NCBI RefSeq assembly: GCF_021353235.1
Contig: NZ_JAJTWT010000002.1
Location: 1-64,000, forward strand
Origin: Pelomonas caseinilytica
GTDB lineage: Bacteria; Pseudomonadota; Gammaproteobacteria; Burkholderiales; Burkholderiaceae_C
Length of the DNA: 64,000 bases
Reading direction: 5' to 3'
The notes below the pieces were generated by a model. The model saw only the letters and a program-made list of their open reading frames with translations. It had not been told where the DNA came from and made no database searches. The position numbers were made by a program, and so were the translations under genes. Shown here one piece after another: positions 36,801-48,192 of this stretch. Numbering within the stretch: the first letter of the stretch is position 1; each line of letters begins with the position of its first letter.

Positions 36801-39800
36801 TGGTTGTCCAGCTCGTTGCCGGTGCCGCTCAGGTTGGCGCTGCCGGTCAGCACGAGGTTCTCGACATTGGCGCCCAGCGTCCAGTTCAGCGAGGCGCGCA
36901 CGGTGTCGGTGCCCGCGCCCACCGCCTCGACGACGGTGTCGCCCGCGTTGTCGACGATATAGGTGTCGTTGCCCGTTCCGCCGACGAGGGTGTCGGCGCC
37001 CGCGCCGCCGTCGAGCACGTTGCTGCCGCCATTGCCGGTGATGACGTTGGCCAGGTCGTTGCCCGTGCCGTCGATGTTGGCGTTGCCGGTAAGGGTCAGG
37101 TTCTCGACGTTGGCCTCGAGCACGTGGCTGGCCGAGGCCAGCACGGTGTCGGCGCCTTCGCCGACGTTCTCGACGACGATGTCGCCCGGGTTGTCGACGA
37201 CGTAGGTGTCGTCGCCGGCGCCGCCGGCCAGCGTGTCGGCGCCGGCCCCGCCGTCGAGCGTGTTGTTGCCGGCATTGCCCGTGATCTGGTTGTCGAGCGT
37301 GTTGCCGGTGCCGCCCAGGTCGGCGCTGCCCGTCAGCACCAGGCTCTCGACGTTGGGCGTGAGCGTGTAGCTGATCGACGAGCGCACGGTGTCGGTGCCT
37401 TCGTCGGCGTTCTCCAGCACCAGGTCGCCCGCGTTGTCGACGACGTAGGTGTCGTCGCCCGCGCCGCCCGCCAGGGTGTCGGCGCCCGCCCCGCCATCGA
37501 GGACGTTGGCCGCCACGTTGCCCGTGATGACGTTGGCCACCGCATTGCCCGTGCCGTCGATCGCGGCGGTGCCGGTCAGCGTCAGGTTCTCGAAGTTGGT
37601 CGCCAGCGTCCAGCTGATCGAGGCGCGCACCGTGTCGACGCCCTGGCCGCTGGCCTCCACCAGCGTGTCGCCGATGTTGTCGACGACGTAGGTGTCGTTG
37701 CCCGCGCCGCCCGCCAGGGTGTCGGCCCCGGCGCCGCCGTCGAGCACGTTGTCGCTCGTGTTGCCGGTGATGTTGTTGGCCAGCGCATTGCCGGCGCCGT
37801 CGATGGCGCCGCCGCTTTCGTCGAGCACCAGCCGCTCGACGTTGGCCGAGAGTGTGTAGCTGACGGTCGCGATGACGGTGTCGGTGCCTTCGCCGCCGTT
37901 CTCGACCACCACGTCGCCCGCGTTGTCGACCCGGTAGGTGTCGTTGCCGGCGCCGCCGGCCATGGTGTCGGCGCCGGCACCGCCGTCGAGCACGTTGTTG
38001 CCGGCGTTGCCCGTCAGCGCGTTGGCCAGCGCGTTGCCGGTGCCGTCGATGTTGGCGCTGCCCGCCAGCACCAGGTTCTCGAGGTTGGCGCCCAGCGTCC
38101 AGCCCAGGCTGCTGCGCACCGTGTCCGTGCCCTCGCCCGCGTTCTCGACGATGGCGTCGCCGGCATCGTCGACGACATAGGTGTCGTTGCCCAGGCCGCC
38201 GACGAGGGTGTCGGCGCCCGCGCCGCCGTCCAGCACGTTGTTGCCGTTGTTGCCGGTGACGACGTTGGCCAGCTCGTTGCCGGTGCCGTTGATGTTGCCG
38301 TTGCCGGTCAGCGTGAGGTTCTCGACGTTGGCCTCGAGCACATGGCTGGCCGAGGCCAGCACGGTGTCCGTGCCCTCTCCGGCGTTCTCCACCACCACGT
38401 CGCCCAGGTCGTCCACCACGTAGGTGTCGTCGCCCGCGCCGCCGGCCAGCGTGTCCGCCCCGGCGCCGCCGTCCAGCCGGTTGCTGCCGGCGTTGCCGGT
38501 GATGGCGTTGTCCAGTTCGTTGCCGGTGCCGTTGAGGTTGCCGTTGCCGGTCAGCACCAGGTCCTCGACGTTGGCGCCCAGCGTGAAGCTCACGCTGCTG
38601 CGGACCGTGTCGCTGCCCTCGCCGGCTGCCTCGGCCACGGTGTCGCCGACGTTGTCGACGAGGTAGGTGTCGTCGCCCGCGCCGCCGGCCATGCGGTCCG
38701 CGCCCGCCCCGCCGTCGAGCACGTTGTTGCCGGCATTGCCGGTGATCTGGTTGTCCAGCGCGTTGCCCGTGGCGTCGATGTTGGCGCTGCCGGTAAGCAC
38801 CAGGTTCTCCACGTTGGCAGGCAGCGCCAAGGTCACCGACGAGCGGATGGTGTCCGTGCCCTCGCCGGCGTTCTCGGTGACCACGTCGCCGGTGTTGTCG
38901 ACGACGTAGGTGTCGTCGCCCGCGCCGCCGATCAGCGTGTCGGCGCCGCCGCCGCCGTCGAGCACGTTGTTGCCGGCATTGCCGACGATGCGGTTGCCCG
39001 CGCTGTTGCCGGTGCCGTTGATGTCGGCCGTGCCGGTGAGCGTCAGGTCCTCGACGTTCTCGGCCAGGCGGAAGCTCGTGCTGGCCAGGACCACGTCGTG
39101 GCCTTCGCCGACGTTCTCGGTCGCGGTGTCGCCGGCGTTGTCCACGTAGTAGGTGTCGTCCCCCGCCCCGCCGGCCATGTGGTCGGCGCCGACCTTGCCG
39201 TCGAGCACGTTGTTGCCCGCGTTGCCGGTGAGCACGTTGTCCAGCTCGTTGCCCGTGGCATCGGTGTCGCCGCTGCCGGTCAGGGCCAGGTTCTCGACGT
39301 TGGCCGAGAGCGTCCAGCTCAGCGACGCGATGACGCTGTCGTTGCCTTCGCCGGCGTTTTCGGTGACGGTGTCCCCCAGGTTGTCGACGACGTAGGTGTC
39401 GTCGCCCATGCCGCCGGCCATGCCGTCGGCGCCCGCCTTGCCGTCGATGAGGTTGTTGCCGCCGTTGCCGGTGATGACGTTGGCCAGCGAGTTGCCGGTG
39501 GCGTTGACGTCGGCGCCTCCGGTGAGCGTGAGGTTCTCCAGGTTGGCGCCCAGCGTCCAGCTCACCGACGACTTGACGAGGTCCGTGCCCTCGCCCGCGT
39601 TCTCCGTCACGGTGTCGCCGGCGTTGTCGACGACGTAGGTGTCGTTGCCGGCCCCGCCGGCCAGGGTGTCGGCACCCGCGCCGCCGTCCAGCACGTTGTT
39701 GCCGGCGTTGCCGGTGATCACGTTGGCCAGCGCGTTGCCGCTGCCGTCGATGTCGGCGCTGCCGGTGAGCGTGAGGTTCTCGACGTTGTCGCCCAGCCGG

Positions 39801-42800
39801 AAGCTCACGCCGGCGAAGACGGCGTCCACGCCTTCGCCGGCGGCTTCGGTCACCGTGTCGCCGGTGTTGTCGACGAGGTAGGTGTCGTTGCCCGCGCCGC
39901 CGGCCATCTGGTCGGCGCCCGCGCCGCCGTCGATGAGGTTGTTGCCCGAATTGCCGGTGATCTGGTTGTCCAGCGCGTTGCCGGTGCCGCTCCAGTCGCC
40001 GCTGCCGGTGAGCACCAGGTTCTCCAGGTTGGCACCCAGCACGTAGCTGAAGCCGGCCTTGACGGTGTCGATGCCCTCGTTCGCGTTCTCGACGATCAAG
40101 TCGCCCGCGCTGTCGACGACGTAGGTGTCGTTGCCCAGGCCGCCGGCCATGGTGTCGTTGCCGGCGCCGCCGTCGATGACGTTGTTGCCGACGTTGCCGA
40201 CGATGGCGTTGTCGAGGTCGTTGCCGGTGCCGCCGATGCTCGCGGTGCCGGTGAGGGTGAGGTTCTCGACGTTGGCGCCCAGCGTGAAGCTCACGCTGCT
40301 CTTCACCAGGTCGGTGCCGCCTCCGGCGGACTCGGTCACGGTGTCGCCGGCGTTGTCGACGATGTAGGTGTCGTCGCCCGCGCCGCCGCGCATGGTGTCG
40401 GCGCCCGCGCCGCCGTCGAGCACGTTGTTGCCGGCGTTGCCCACCAGCACGTTGTCCAGCTCGTTGCCGGTGGCGTCGATGTTGGCGCCGCCGGTCAGGT
40501 CCAGCTCCTCGACGTTGGACGACAGCGCGTAAGTCACGCTGGAGCGCACCGTGTCCCAGCCTGCGTTGGCGTCCTCCGTGACGGTGTCGCCGACGTTGTC
40601 GACGACGTAGGTGTCATCGCCCGCGCCGCCGGACATGCTGTCGGCGCCGGCCTTGCCGTCGATCAGGTTGTCGCCCGCGTTGCCGATGATGACGTTGGCC
40701 AGCGCGTTGCCGGTGGCGTCGATGTTGCCGCTGCCGGTGAGGGTGAGGTTCTCGAAGTTGTCGCCCAGCGTCCAGCTGATCGAGGAGCGGACGGTGTCGG
40801 TGCCCTCGCCGGCGTTCTCGGCGATGGTGTCGCCGGCGTTGTCGACGACGTAGGTGTCGTCGCCCGCGCCGCCGGTCATGGTGTCGGCGCCGGCCTTGCC
40901 GTCGAGCACGTTGTTGCCGGCGTTGCCCAGCAGCACGTTGGCCAGCTCGTTGCCGGTGCCGTCGACGTTGGCGCTGCCGGTGAGGGTGAGGTTCTCGACG
41001 TTCGCGCCGAGGACGAAGCTCACGCTGCTCCTGACCAAGTCGGTGCCCTCGCCCGCCGCCTCGGTGACGGTGTCGCCGGTGTTGTCGACGATGTAGGTGT
41101 CGTTGCCCGCGCCGCCGGCCATCTGGTCGGCGCCCAGGCCGCCGTCGATCAGGTTGCTGCCGCTGTTGCCGGTGATCCGGTTGTCCAGGGCGTTGCCGAC
41201 GCCGGTGGTGTCGCCGCTGCCGGTGAGCACCAGGTTCTCGAGGTTGGCGCCCAGTGTCCAGCTGATCGACGCACGCACCGTGTCCGTGCCCTCGCCCACC
41301 GCCTCGGTGACCACGTCGCCCACGTTGTCGACGACATAGGTGTCGTCGCCGGCGCCGCCGACCAGGGTGTCCGCCCCGGCGCCGCCATCGAGCACGTTGT
41401 TGCCGGCGTTGCCGGTGATGGCGTTGTCCAGCGCATTGCCGGTGCCGTCGATGCTGGCCGTGCCGGTGAGCGTCAGGTTCTCGACGTCGTCCGACAGCAC
41501 ATAACTCGCCGACGCCTGGACGAGGTCCGTGCCCTCGCCCGGGCGCTCGACGACCACGTCGCTGCTGTCGTCGACGACGTAGGTGTCGTCGCCCGCGCCG
41601 CCCTCCAGCCGGTTCGTGCCCGCGCTGCCCGTCAGCACGTCGCCGTAGGCGGAGCCGATGAGGTTCTCGACCTGCGAGAGCACGTCGCCCTGCGCATCCC
41701 CGCCGCTGCCGCGGCCTGTGGAGAGGTTCACCGTCACCGCCTCGGCCGAGGCGGCGTAGCTGGCCGTGTCCACCCCGGCGCCACCGATCAGCGTGTCGGC
41801 ACCCGCGCCGCCCACCAGCAGATCGTCGCCGGCACCGCCGTCCAGGCGGTTGGCGGTGGCGTTGCCGATGAGGGTGTCGGCCCAGGACGAGCCCGCGAGG
41901 TTCTCGATGCTGTCGTAGCTGTCGCCGGCTGCGTCGCCGGTGTTGGCCGAGGGGTCGGCCAGGCTGGCCGTGACGCCCGCGGCCGCACCGGCATAGCCGG
42001 CGGTGTCGCTGCCGGCGCCGCCGACCAGCACGTCCGCCCCGGCGCCGCCGATCAGCAGGTCGTCGCCGGCCCCGCCTTCCAGGCGGTTCACGCCGGCATC
42101 GCCTTCCAGCGTGTCGGCCGAGGCGCTGCCCACCAGGTTCTCGACCGAGACGTAGGTGTCCCCGGCGGCATCGCCCGCGTTGTCGGACGGGTGGGTCAGG
42201 CTGGCCCTCACGCCGGCGCCGGCGCTGGCGTAGGTGACGGTGTCGGTACCGCTGCCGCCATCCAGCACGTCGGCACCCGCGCCGCCGTCCAGCAGGTCGT
42301 TGCCCGCACCGCCGACGAGGCGGTTGTCACCCGCGTCGCCGGTCAGCACGTCGTTGAAGGCCGAGCCGATCAGGTTCTCGATGCCGGCCAGGGTATCGCC
42401 CTGGGCGTCTCCGCCGCTGCCGCTGCCGGCGGCCAGGCTGACCTGAACCGCCTGCGCCGAGGCGCCGTAATCGGCGGTGTCGTTGCCCGCGCCGCCCTGC
42501 AGCGTGTCGGCGCCCGCGCCGCCGACGAGCACGTCGTCGCCATCGGCGGCGGTGATGACGTTGGCCTGGTCGTCGCCTTCCAGGCGGTCGTCGTAGTTGC
42601 TGCCCGCCAGGTTCTCGATGGACAGGTAGCTGTCGCCCGCCGCCGCCCCGGTGTTCGTGGCCGGGGCGGCCAGGCTGGCGCGGACGCCCGCCGCCGCGCT
42701 GGCATAACTGGCCGTGTCGCTGCCGTCGCCGCCGTCCAGGGTGTCGGCCCCGTCGCCGCCGTCCAGCACGTCGTCGCCCCGCCCGCCGGTCAGCACGTTG

Positions 42801-45736
42801 CGGCCGGCGTCGCCGGTCAGCACGTCGGCGAAGTCGGAGCCGATGAGGTTTTCGATGCCGGAGAGCCTGTCGCCTTCGGCGTCGCCGCCGCGCCCGGTGC
42901 CGGTGCCCAGGTTGACCTGCACGCCGCCGCCCGAGCCCGCATAGGTGGCCGTGTCGGTGCCGTCGCCGCCGACGAGGGCGTCGGCACCGCTGCCGCCGTC
43001 CAGCAGGTCGTCGCCGCCGCCGCCGTCGAGCATGTCGTTGCCCGCGGCCCCCGCCAGCGTGTCGTTGCCGGCATTGCCGTAGAGCTTGTTGGCGCTGGCG
43101 TCGCCGGTGAGCACGTCGGTGAAGGCGGTGCCGGCCAGGTTCTCGATGGACTGCAGCTTGTCGCCCTCGGCATCGCCTCCGCTGGCCGTTCCCTTGCCCA
43201 GGTCGATGGTGACGGCGGCGCCCGAGTCGGTGTAGTCGGCCGTGTCGCTGCCGTCGCCGCCCTGCAGCGTGTCCGCGCCGCCACCGCCCACCAGCACGTC
43301 GTTGCCGCGCCCGCCGTCCAGCACGTTGGCCCCGGCATCGCCCACCAGGCGGTCCGAGAAGCGCGAGCCGACGAGGTTCTCCACGTTGGCCAGCACGTCG
43401 CCCAGGGCCTCGCCGCCGCTGCCCGGCGTGCCGTCGAGCCAGACGCGCACGCCTTCGCTCGAATGCACGTAGGTGGCCGTGTCGCTGCCGGCGCCGCCGT
43501 CGATGGCGTCCGCCCCCGCGCCCCCTTCGAGCGTGTCGTCGCCGGCCCCGCCGACGAGTTGGTCGTTGCCGGGGTTGCCGATCAGCACGTTCGCGCCGGC
43601 ATCGCCGACCAGGACGTCGTCCAGCTCCGAGCCCTCGAGGTTCTCGATGCTGAGGTAGCGGTCGCCCGCGGCCTCGCCGGTGTTCTTGCCGGGGTCGGCC
43701 AGGTTGGCGGTCAGGCCCTCCTGCGCATCGACGTAGCTGGCGGTGTCGCTGCCATCGCCGCCGTCCAGCACGTCGGCGCCCTCCCCGCCCTCGAGCGCGT
43801 CGTCGCCGATGCCGCCTTCGAGCTTGTTGACCCCGGCGTCGCCGACCAGCAGGTCGTCGTGGGCCGAGCCGACGAGGTTCTCGATGTCCTGCAGCCGGTC
43901 GCCCTCGGCGTCGCCTCCCTTGCCCTGGCCCGTGCCCAGGCTCACCTCGACGCCGCCCGACGAGCTCTCGTAGGTGGCGGTGTCGGTGCCGGCGCCGCCA
44001 CGCAGCTGGTCGGCACCGCCGCGGCCCTCCAGCAGGTCGTCGCCCGCGCCGCCGTCGAGCAGGTTGGCGTCGGCGCTGCCGCGCAGCACGTCGTCGTGGG
44101 TCGAACCGGTCACGTTCTCGATCGAGGCCAGGGTGTCGCCCTCGGCCTCGCCGCCCTTGCCGGTGCCGGACTGCAGGTCGACCGTGACGGCCGAGCTGGA
44201 GTTGCCGTAGAACGCGGTATCGCTGCCGGCGCCGCCGATCAGCTGGTCGGCACCGCCGCGGCCCTCCAGCACGTCGTTGCCCGCACCACCGTCGATGCGG
44301 TTGGCGGCCTCGTCGCCACGCAGCATGTCGTCGTGGCTGCTGCCGGCGAGGTTCTCGATGCTGTCGAAGCTGTCGCCCTCGGCGTCGCCGCCGTGGGCCG
44401 TGTTGGCCGCCAGGTCGATGTCCACGCCGGCCGGCGAGCCGTCCCAGCTGGCCGTGTCGCGGCCGGTGCCGCCGATCAGCACGTCGGCGCCGCCCCCGCC
44501 CACGAGCGTGTCGTTGCCCGCCCCGCCGTCGAGGGTGTCGTTGCCGGCGCCGCCGTTGAGCCGGTCGGCGCCGACGAGTCCGAAGACCTTGTCGTTGCCG
44601 GCGCCGGCATCGATCACGTCGCCGAGGCCGTAGGCCGGGAAGACGATGCCCGCCTTGCCGGAGGCGTCGGTGTAGGCCATGTCGGCGGCGCTCGTCACAT
44701 CGCGCACGATGGCCGGCAGCGTGAGCTTGCCGTCGAGCATGGAGCCGCCGACGTCGGCGGTCGCGGTGACCACCAGGTCGAAGGTGGTCGGCGCGGAGGA
44801 GGCGGTGTCGGAGACGACCGCATAGCGGATCATGACGCTCAGGTGCGTGGCCGCGGTCGGGTCGGCGGGCAGCGTCACCTCCCAGCCGTCGGCGCCCTTG
44901 GTCGCGCCGATCACCTCGAAGCCCTCGGGCAGGCCGCCGATGACGACGCTCTTGACCAGCGGCGCCTGCTTGGCCGAGATGGAGATGTCGAACCAGCGCG
45001 CCCAGCCGCTGCCCATGCCCTGGCCGCCGTCGCCGGTGAGGACGTCGTCGCCCGAGGTGCCCGTGATGACCTCGGCCGCCGCCTGCGCGGCGGGGGAGAA
45101 GTCGGTGGCCGAGGCCGCCGAGCCACCCGAGCCGGTGACCGTGGTGCCGCCCGGCGTGGTCGCCACGTCCTGACCGGTGACGTTGTGCAGCAGGCCGGCG
45201 ATGGTCAGCGTGGCGACCGCGGGCGGCGGCGGGGGCGGCCCGCCCGGCACGCCGCTGTTGGCGGCCGGCGCGGGCGTGATGACCAGCGTGATCGGCGGGG
45301 CCTGCTCGTGGAACTCGGCCTTGCCTCCGGCCTCGCCGGCGGCCGGCCCCGAGACCATGCCGCCGTCCAGCGCCGGCTTGGGCGGCGGCGGCATGTCGCT
45401 GGCCGCCTCGTGCGCCTGCGCCGGGGGCGCGGCATCCTGGCTGGTGTTCTTCTCGACGGTGCGCAGCAGCGTGTCCGTGATGTTGACAGGCCCCGCCTGG
45501 GCGACCAGCGAAGCCACCTCGGCGCTGCCGTCCTGGAACTGGACGGCGAAGGCCGGGTCGGTCAGCGAGCGCAGCGCGGCGCCCTGCAGCACGTGCTGGG
45601 TGCCGTCGGGCAGCACCAGCACCAGGTCGACGCCGGCCACGAGGATCTTGGTCAGCGCGGCGCGCGACAGCGCGAGCTTGATGACGGATTCGCCGGTCGG
45701 CGAATGGATGACGACTTTGCCCGTGACGGTGTCCAT
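30818..45736 (-). CDS. Giant RTX-repeat adhesin, type I secreted
   Basis: A 4972-residue protein, the last gene of an eight-gene secretion operon. Residues 1-100 resemble the N-terminal retention-type module of large type I-secreted adhesins, followed by a Pro/Ala-rich linker with the tetrapeptide PAAG at 131-134. From about 375 the chain is made of calcium-binding RTX motifs (GGxGxDxLx): 12 units of about 77 residues, then 37 units of about 81 residues. A LamG/concanavalin-like domain (about 3650-3800) and a PA14-like domain (about 4000-4140, starting [13 protein letters not shown]) interrupt the second array. The last 130 residues look like a C-terminal type I secretion signal region. I see no cysteine. 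ATG 45736 follows CGGAGCGG, 18 nt after the previous gene. It is probably a Ca-dependent surface adhesin for biofilm or host contact; the ligand is unknown. Confidence 0.88.
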   Translation of the reverse strand: MDTVTGKVVIHSPTGESVIKLALSRAALTKILVAGVDLVLVLPDGTQHVLQGAALRSLTDPAFAVQFQDGSAEVASLVAQAGPVNITDTLLRTVEKNTSQDAAPPAQAHEAASDMPPPPKPALDGGMVSGPAAGEAGGKAEFHEQAPPITLVITPAPAANSGVPGGPPPPPPAVATLTIAGLLHNVTGQDVATTPGGTTVTGSGGSAASATDFSPAAQAAAEVITGTSGDDVLTGDGGQGMGSGWARWFDISISAKQAPLVKSVVIGGLPEGFEVIGATKGADGWEVTLPADPTAATHLSVMIRYAVVSDTASSAPTTFDLVVTATADVGGSMLDGKLTLPAIVRDVTSAADMAYTDASGKAGIVFPAYGLGDVIDAGAGNDKVFGLVGADRLNGGAGNDTLDGGAGNDTLVGGGGADVLIGGTGRDTASWDGSPAGVDIDLAANTAHGGDAEGDSFDSIENLAGSSHDDMLRGDEAANRIDGGAGNDVLEGRGGADQLIGGAGSDTAFYGNSSSAVTVDLQSGTGKGGEAEGDTLASIENVTGSTHDDVLRGSADANLLDGGAGDDLLEGRGGADQLRGGAGTDTATYESSSGGVEVSLGTGQGKGGDAEGDRLQDIENLVGSAHDDLLVGDAGVNKLEGGIGDDALEGGEGADVLDGGDGSDTASYVDAQEGLTANLADPGKNTGEAAGDRYLSIENLEGSELDDVLVGDAGANVLIGNPGNDQLVGGAGDDTLEGGAGADAIDGGAGSDTATYVHSSEGVRVWLDGTPGSGGEALGDVLANVENLVGSRFSDRLVGDAGANVLDGGRGNDVLVGGGGADTLQGGDGSDTADYTDSGAAVTIDLGKGTASGGDAEGDKLQSIENLAGTAFTDVLTGDASANKLYGNAGNDTLAGAAGNDMLDGGGGDDLLDGGSGADALVGGDGTDTATYAGSGGGVQVNLGTGTGRGGDAEGDRLSGIENLIGSDFADVLTGDAGRNVLTGGRGDDVLDGGDGADTLDGGDGSDTASYASAAAGVRASLAAPATNTGAAAGDSYLSIENLAGSNYDDRLEGDDQANVITAADGDDVLVGGAGADTLQGGAGNDTADYGASAQAVQVSLAAGSGSGGDAQGDTLAGIENLIGSAFNDVLTGDAGDNRLVGGAGNDLLDGGAGADVLDGGSGTDTVTYASAGAGVRASLTHPSDNAGDAAGDTYVSVENLVGSASADTLEGDAGVNRLEGGAGDDLLIGGAGADVLVGGAGSDTAGYAGAAAGVTASLADPSANTGDAAGDSYDSIENLAGSSWADTLIGNATANRLDGGAGDDLLVGGAGADTLIGGAGVDTASYAASAEAVTVNLSTGRGSGGDAQGDVLSQVENLIGSAYGDVLTGSAGTNRLEGGAGDDTYVVDDSSDVVVERPGEGTDLVQASASYVLSDDVENLTLTGTASIDGTGNALDNAITGNAGNNVLDGGAGADTLVGGAGDDTYVVDNVGDVVTEAVGEGTDTVRASISWTLGANLENLVLTGSGDTTGVGNALDNRITGNSGSNLIDGGLGADQMAGGAGNDTYIVDNTGDTVTEAAGEGTDLVRSSVSFVLGANVENLTLTGSANVDGTGNELANVLLGNAGNNVLDGKAGADTMTGGAGDDTYVVDNAGDTIAENAGEGTDTVRSSISWTLGDNFENLTLTGSGNIDATGNALANVIIGNAGDNLIDGKAGADSMSGGAGDDTYVVDNVGDTVTEDANAGWDTVRSSVTYALSSNVEELDLTGGANIDATGNELDNVLVGNAGNNVLDGGAGADTMRGGAGDDTYIVDNAGDTVTESAGGGTDLVKSSVSFTLGANVENLTLTGTASIGGTGNDLDNAIVGNVGNNVIDGGAGNDTMAGGLGNDTYVVDSAGDLIVENANEGIDTVKAGFSYVLGANLENLVLTGSGDWSGTGNALDNQITGNSGNNLIDGGAGADQMAGGAGNDTYLVDNTGDTVTEAAGEGVDAVFAGVSFRLGDNVENLTLTGSADIDGSGNALANVITGNAGNNVLDGGAGADTLAGGAGNDTYVVDNAGDTVTENAGEGTDLVKSSVSWTLGANLENLTLTGGADVNATGNSLANVITGNGGNNLIDGKAGADGMAGGMGDDTYVVDNLGDTVTENAGEGNDSVIASLSWTLSANVENLALTGSGDTDATGNELDNVLTGNAGNNVLDGKVGADHMAGGAGDDTYYVDNAGDTATENVGEGHDVVLASTSFRLAENVEDLTLTGTADINGTGNSAGNRIVGNAGNNVLDGGGGADTLIGGAGDDTYVVDNTGDVVTENAGEGTDTIRSSVTLALPANVENLVLTGSANIDATGNALDNQITGNAGNNVLDGGAGADRMAGGAGDDTYLVDNVGDTVAEAAGEGSDTVRSSVSFTLGANVEDLVLTGNGNLNGTGNELDNAITGNAGSNRLDGGAGADTLAGGAGDDTYVVDDLGDVVVENAGEGTDTVLASASHVLEANVENLTLTGNGNINGTGNELANVVTGNNGNNVLDGGAGADTLVGGLGNDTYVVDDAGDAIVENAGEGTDTVRSSLGWTLGANLENLVLAGSANIDGTGNALANALTGNAGNNVLDGGAGADTMAGGAGNDTYRVDNAGDVVVENGGEGTDTVIATVSYTLSANVERLVLDESGGAIDGAGNALANNITGNTSDNVLDGGAGADTLAGGAGNDTYVVDNIGDTLVEASGQGVDTVRASISWTLATNFENLTLTGTAAIDGTGNAVANVITGNVAANVLDGGAGADTLAGGAGDDTYVVDNAGDLVLENADEGTDTVRSSISYTLTPNVESLVLTGSADLGGTGNTLDNQITGNAGNNTLDGGAGADTLAGGAGDDTYVVDNPGDIVVENVGEGADTVLASASHVLEANVENLTLTGNANIDGTGNDLANVITGNGGSNVLDGGAGADTLVGGTGNDTYIVDNAGDTVVEAVGAGTDTVRASLNWTLGANVENLVLTGSANLSGTGNELDNQITGNAGDNVLDGGAGADTLAGGTGNDTYVVDNAGDVVNERASEGTDTVRASVTYTLAANVENLVLTGGATIDGTGNSLDNVITGNAAANVLSGGGGNDTLDGGAGADTLAGGTGDDTYVVDNAGDVVVENASEGIDTVQASVTHTLAANVENLVLTGSAAIDGTGNALANTITGNAADNVLDGGSGADALAGGAGNDTYLVDDAGDVVTENAGEGMDTVRSTVTYALSANVENLVLLGSLAIDGTGNALDNLITGNSAANVLAGGTGNDTLDGGAGADTLVGGTGNDIYVVDNAADVVTENAGEGTDLVQASVSYALAANVENLTLTGSASISGTGNGDNNAITGNSGDNVLDGGAGNDTLAGGAGNDTYVVDSTGDVVTENANEGTDTVKSSISWTLGANLENLVLTGSANINGTGNALANSITGNTGVNVIDGGAGADTMAGDGNSDVYIVDNAADVVVEAANAGWDTIRSSVTYTLPANVETLILTGTSAINGTGNGGDNTLIGNSAANTLDGGAGNDVLDGGSGADTMIGGTGNDVFAVDNASDVVTENAGEGTDTVVSSITYTLGANVENLVLSGTSAISGTGNAGDNLIIGNTAANTLNGAAGNDTLNGLNGADTMVGGTGNDTYWVDNSGDVVTENSGEGTDTIIGLANVTLAANVENGMLRDGVKLDGTVGQYLALPTVTVGGDMTLQAWVDIPASQTTWSRIFDIGVQGYDNVIVSMSGTQIVAQTYTGSAWGGTLTTPSLGTGWHQITFTIDAQGSATVYADGVSRASGTMSLPNDVSRQFLVGKSGWGVDPYPNIVVSDVRIWDRALTQAEVLANINMGSLTGTESGLLVYQPLNGTLASGISGGGSATLGGFTNGNVLHYGGTLDLTGGYADYNLSGNGAANTLTGNGGNNVLNGGAGADTLAGGAGDDTYVVDNAGDVVTEAASSGTDTVYSSVSYTVPANVEALVLTGTGAIDATGGTTAVRLEGNTAANTLTAASTGSWLFGGGGADVLAGGAGNDVLVSQASPQLGLKGEYYNNGAWSGSPVLTRYEVVDFRTDGSFAPGVAASDNFSVRWSGNLLAPAYGTYKFQFFADDTATLTLNGTTLLTQSAYNGQNSAVASITLQAGYNSIVMTMTEGVGTAAAKLYWQTPNDTSLGLIPLNALSSGTGAADATGDTLTGGAGNDLLMGGSGADTLAGGTGDDTYIVDNAGDSVTENSGEGTDTVQSSITYTLGANVENLVLAGSAAINGTGNALTNAIVGNAAANVLDGGAGADTMSGGAGDDIYVVDNAGDVVAENANEGTDTVQSSVTYSLTANVENLVLTGGAAIDGTGNALDNVITGNAAANVLTGGAGNDTLDGGAGADTLIGGTGNDTYVVDDAADTVTENAGEGTDTVQSSISWALGANVENLVLTGSAAINGTGNALDNGITGNAAANVLDGGAGADTMAGGAGNDTYVVDNTGDVVMENANEGTDTVQASVSWTLGANLENLVLTGSAAINATGNSLANTLIGNAGDNVLDGGAGADSLAGGAGNDTYVVDNLGDVVTESANEGTDTVQASVSWTLGANLENLVLTGSAAINATGNSLANTLTGNAGDNVLDGGTGADAMAGGAGNDTYVIDNLGDTVTENAGEGSDTVQASVSWTLGANVENLVLTGSAAVDGTGNALANVLTGNAGNNLLDGGAGADTMTGGAGNDTYVVDNAGDVVIESSGGGTDSVHASVSYTLTANVENLQLTGSANLSGTGNALDNQITGNGGDNLLDGGAGADTMTGGAGNDTYIVDNVGDVVVEDAGAGTDSVHASVSYTLAANVENLTLTGASAIDGTGNSSDNQITGNSAANTLSGGDGNDTLTGGGGADVLLGGAGDDMLVAASPADLASADGGAGIDVLKFATLGSSFDVATLINAVTNVETLDLRNGGAGLIDLSSLAITSITDASHDLTLKLDSGDVINLSGGGMLQELSSGVDASGHSLVDYAVLELQGGDWVTTSTLHVVAGAGG
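31200..41600 (-). repeat. Tandem 243-bp (81-aa) RTX repeat array, about 37 units
   Basis: Each unit has the plan [20 protein letters not shown], then DTV.SSVSYTL.ANVENL, LTG and [16 protein letters not shown] followed by [12 protein letters not shown]. Most units are exactly 243 bp. Several are 270 bp because one extra nine-residue RTX motif is added (for example at 32700-32969 and 35103-35372). The array is interrupted by the LamG-like domain (about 34190-34790) and the PA14-like domain (about 33310-33740). The unit count comes from reading the DTY.VD motif through the protein. Confidence 0.85.
41600..44460 (-). repeat. Tandem RTX repeat array of about 77-aa units, 12 copies
   Basis: Each unit begins near DTASYxxxxxGV, continues with GGDAEGD and SIENLxGSxxDDxLxGDAGAN and ends in short RTX motifs (DGGAGND, EGRGGAD). 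I count 12 copies by the IENL/VENL motif. Units are mostly 231 bp, with some longer. They are a different subfamily from the 81-residue units downstream and are more variable, which suggests an older array. Confidence 0.8.
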
Positions 45737-45754
45737 GGACCGCTCCGTTCGATC

Positions 45755-47356
45755 TCAGTGCGCGGCGCCCGCGATGGGCGGGTCGGCGCAGGGAATGCCA
45801 ATGTCTCGCAGCAGCGCCGCGTCCTCGGCGCAGCCCGCCTCGGGGGCCAGCACGCGCAGGCCCTCGGAGCCGCCGAGTTCGGCCATCAGCTGCAGCAGCC
45901 GCCGCTTGCCCGAGCTGCCCTCGCCGGCCAGGCCCACGGCCATGGACGGCGCCAGGCGCAGGTAGCCGACGTGCAGTTGCCGCAGCAGGCCCAGGTCCTC
46001 CGGCGGCGCCACGATGCGCTGCAGGCCGATGCGCACGCCATGGCGGTGCAGCATGGCGGCCAGCGGCCCGAGCACGGCGGGCAGGTTGCGCTCGCCGTCG
46101 ATGCGGAACTCCACCCACAGCTGGCGGGCCGCCGCGTCCATGGCGGCCAGCGCCTCGTCCAGGCGGCTCACGAAGGACGGCCGCTCCGCCGAGCGCGGCG
46201 ACACGCGGATGGCCACCGCCTGCCCGTGCGCCTGCGCGTGCGCCAGCGCCAGCTCGGCCACGCGCAGGTCGATGTCGGCGATGCGCGCGGTGCGCAGCGC
46301 GGCGGGCAGCACCTCGTCGGCCCCGAAACGCCGGCCGTCCGGCCCCTCGAGGCACACCTCGCCCATCTGATGGGCGGCTGCCGCGCCGGTGCCCGTGACC
46401 GGCGTCAGGGTCAGCGAGGCCCGGCCCGTGGCCAGGGCCTCGTCGATCAGGCCGCGCCACTGCACCAGCGACAAGGCCGGGCCGGAACGGCCGGCCCTCA
46501 CCATCAGCCAGGCCGCGTCGCCGGCCTCGCCGGACTGCAGCGCGCGGTCCACGCGCGACATCACCGCGCCGACGGTCTCGCCGGCATGGAAGACGCTCGC
46601 CGCCAGCCAGCCCACCCGCGGGCGATCGCTCAGCTCGCGCTGCCTGAGGCCATGCAGGGCGTCGGACAGCTCGCGTGTCCAGGCGTCGAGCGCCTGCGCC
46701 TCGACGCCCGCCACCAGCACGCCGAAATCCGCGCCGTTGAGCCGGGCGATGATGCCGCCCTGGCGCGACAGGCGCTGCACGCGGGTGCGCAGCAGGGTCG
46801 CGATCTGCCTGAGCAGCTCGTCGGCGCGCTCGCGGCCGGCGCGCTGGTTCAAGCCGGCCAGGTCGTCCACGCGCAGCAGCACCAGGCCGCCGGTGGCCTC
46901 CTCGCCGAGCTCGTGCAGGCAGTCCGACAGGCCGTCCATGAACTGGGCGCGCGCTGCCAGGCCGGTGACCGGGTCGACCGAGATTTCGGTATGCAGCTGT
47001 CCGAGGCGGCGGTCGCGGTCGTCGAGCTGCGACTTGATGCGGGTCAGCGCGACGTTGATGGCGCGACCCAGCGGCGCCCACTCGACCGGCCCGTCCTGCA
47101 CCCGCTCGCCGAAGCGGCCGTGGCCGGCCGCCTCCAGCTGGGCGAGCAGCGGCTCGGCGCCGGCCTTCCACCATCGGGACACCCAGGCCAGCGCGGCCAG
47201 CGTGGCCAGCGCCGCGAAGGCATGAACGGCCAGCAGCCCGCCGAGCTGGGCCGGCGCCAGCGCCCCGTGCAGCCACCAGGCACTGGCCGCCGCCGACAGG
47301 GCGAAGCCGCCCAGCACCACGCCGACGGCGCGCCGCGTGGCATGGCCGATGCTCAC
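45755..47356 (-). CDS. Membrane protein with degenerate GGDEF and EAL domains
   Basis: A 533-residue protein with two N-terminal membrane helices (about 8-30 and 38-60) separated by only a few residues. A HAMP-like stretch, a GGDEF domain and an EAL domain follow. The GGDEF motif is replaced by NGADF (207-211) and the EAL signature by EVCLEGPDG (333-341); the DDFGTG loop is also gone. So neither cyclase nor phosphodiesterase activity is expected. Proteins of this design, such as LapD, act as c-di-GMP receptors that control adhesin release. Unlike LapD it has no periplasmic domain to bind a protease. Its start overlaps the HDOD gene by 4 nt and it lies 18 nt before the giant adhesin gene, so it may sense c-di-GMP to control secretion. 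Confidence 0.82.
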   Translation of the reverse strand: MSIGHATRRAVGVVLGGFALSAAASAWWLHGALAPAQLGGLLAVHAFAALATLAALAWVSRWWKAGAEPLLAQLEAAGHGRFGERVQDGPVEWAPLGRAINVALTRIKSQLDDRDRRLGQLHTEISVDPVTGLAARAQFMDGLSDCLHELGEEATGGLVLLRVDDLAGLNQRAGRERADELLRQIATLLRTRVQRLSRQGGIIARLNGADFGVLVAGVEAQALDAWTRELSDALHGLRQRELSDRPRVGWLAASVFHAGETVGAVMSRVDRALQSGEAGDAAWLMVRAGRSGPALSLVQWRGLIDEALATGRASLTLTPVTGTGAAAAHQMGEVCLEGPDGRRFGADEVLPAALRTARIADIDLRVAELALAHAQAHGQAVAIRVSPRSAERPSFVSRLDEALAAMDAAARQLWVEFRIDGERNLPAVLGPLAAMLHRHGVRIGLQRIVAPPEDLGLLRQLHVGYLRLAPSMAVGLAGEGSSGKRRLLQLMAELGGSEGLRVLAPEAGCAEDAALLRDIGIPCADPPIAGAAH

Positions 47357-48192
47357 GCTTCACCTCCGGCGGCGATCTGCTCGTATTGCACGGCCAGTTC
47401 CTCGTCCAGCCGATCGGCCAGCAGCGAGGCCGCGGCCACCCAGCCGGCGTCGAGCTTGTGCACCGCGATGCGAGCGCTGTCACCGGCCTCGATGGAGGCG
47501 GCCAGCTGCGTCGCCAGGCCCAGCAGCGGGGCCAGTGGGCCGCCCGCGCCGCCGGGGTCCAGGTGGTGGGCCACGGCGTCGACGACCGACTCCGGGAAGC
47601 CGAGTTCGTCCAGCCATGCCGCGCTCACCTGCGCATGGTCCATGCCGCAGATGTCCTGCTCGATGCGTGCCAGCTCGCGGCCCCGCGCCGAGCGCGCGCC
47701 GGCCAGGGCGGGAGGCAGGCGGTCGGCAAAGCCCTGGCAGAGGATGAGATGCCCCACGTTGTGCAGCAGGCCCGCCAGGAAGGCGGCCTCGGCATCGGCG
47801 CCGGCCAGCCGGGCGAGACTGCGCGCCGCCTTGGCGGTGATGGTGGCGTCCAGCCAGAACTGGCGCAGGTTCACGCCCGGCACCGCCACGAAGACGGCCT
47901 CCAGCCCGCCGCTGATCACCAGCGTGCGCAGGGTGTTCGTGCCGACCACCATGACGGCATCGCGCAGGCTGGCCACGCTGCGCCGGCCGCAGTAGTAGGG
48001 CGAGTTGGCGATGCGCAGCGTGCGGGCTGCGAGCTGGGGCTCCTGCTCCAGTTCGTCCACGACGTCGAGCACCGACGCCCCGGGATCGCGGAGCTGGCCG
48101 ATCAGCCGGCGCACGACGCGCGGCACCGACGGCAGCGACAAGCGCCCCTGGGCCGCGGCGCGCACCATGTCCATCCGGACCTCCAGCATCAT
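47353..48192 (-). CDS. HDOD-domain protein
   Basis: A 279-residue soluble protein dominated by an HDOD domain (about residues 15-215), a relative of HD hydrolases without the full metal-binding set. Visible blocks are LPSVPRVVRRLIGQLRDP, EQEPQLAARTLRIANSPYY, the segment FLAGLLHNVGHLIL and the paired histidines in VAHHLDPGG. HDOD proteins usually act as signalling adaptors linked to c-di-GMP or phosphorelay systems. The start ATGATG overlaps the stop of the MotA/TolQ-like gene, and its end overlaps the GGDEF-EAL gene by 4 nt. An HDOD gene within a secretion operon suggests a regulatory role in adhesin export. Confidence 0.85.
   Translation of the reverse strand: MMLEVRMDMVRAAAQGRLSLPSVPRVVRRLIGQLRDPGASVLDVVDELEQEPQLAARTLRIANSPYYCGRRSVASLRDAVMVVGTNTLRTLVISGGLEAVFVAVPGVNLRQFWLDATITAKAARSLARLAGADAEAAFLAGLLHNVGHLILCQGFADRLPPALAGARSARGRELARIEQDICGMDHAQVSAAWLDELGFPESVVDAVAHHLDPGGAGGPLAPLLGLATQLAASIEAGDSARIAVHKLDAGWVAAASLLADRLDEELAVQYEQIAAGGEA

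Noticed and set aside
31200-44460. Regular 243-bp repeats considered as a CRISPR array or DNA satellite.
   Set aside because: The repeats are in frame, coding and without unique spacers; they encode RTX motifs.
42327-47483. A 1718-codon minus-strand frame overlapping the RTX and GGDEF-EAL genes in another phase.
   Set aside because: Its translation is Arg/Gly/Ala-rich noise, while the overlapping frames have clear domains.
36368-47995. A plus-strand frame of 3875 codons running opposite the RTX, GGDEF-EAL and HDOD genes.
   Set aside because: Repeat units are multiples of 3 bp and GC-rich, so a frame without stops in one unit stays open in all. The translation is low-complexity with no domain, and it crosses three well-supported minus-strand genes.
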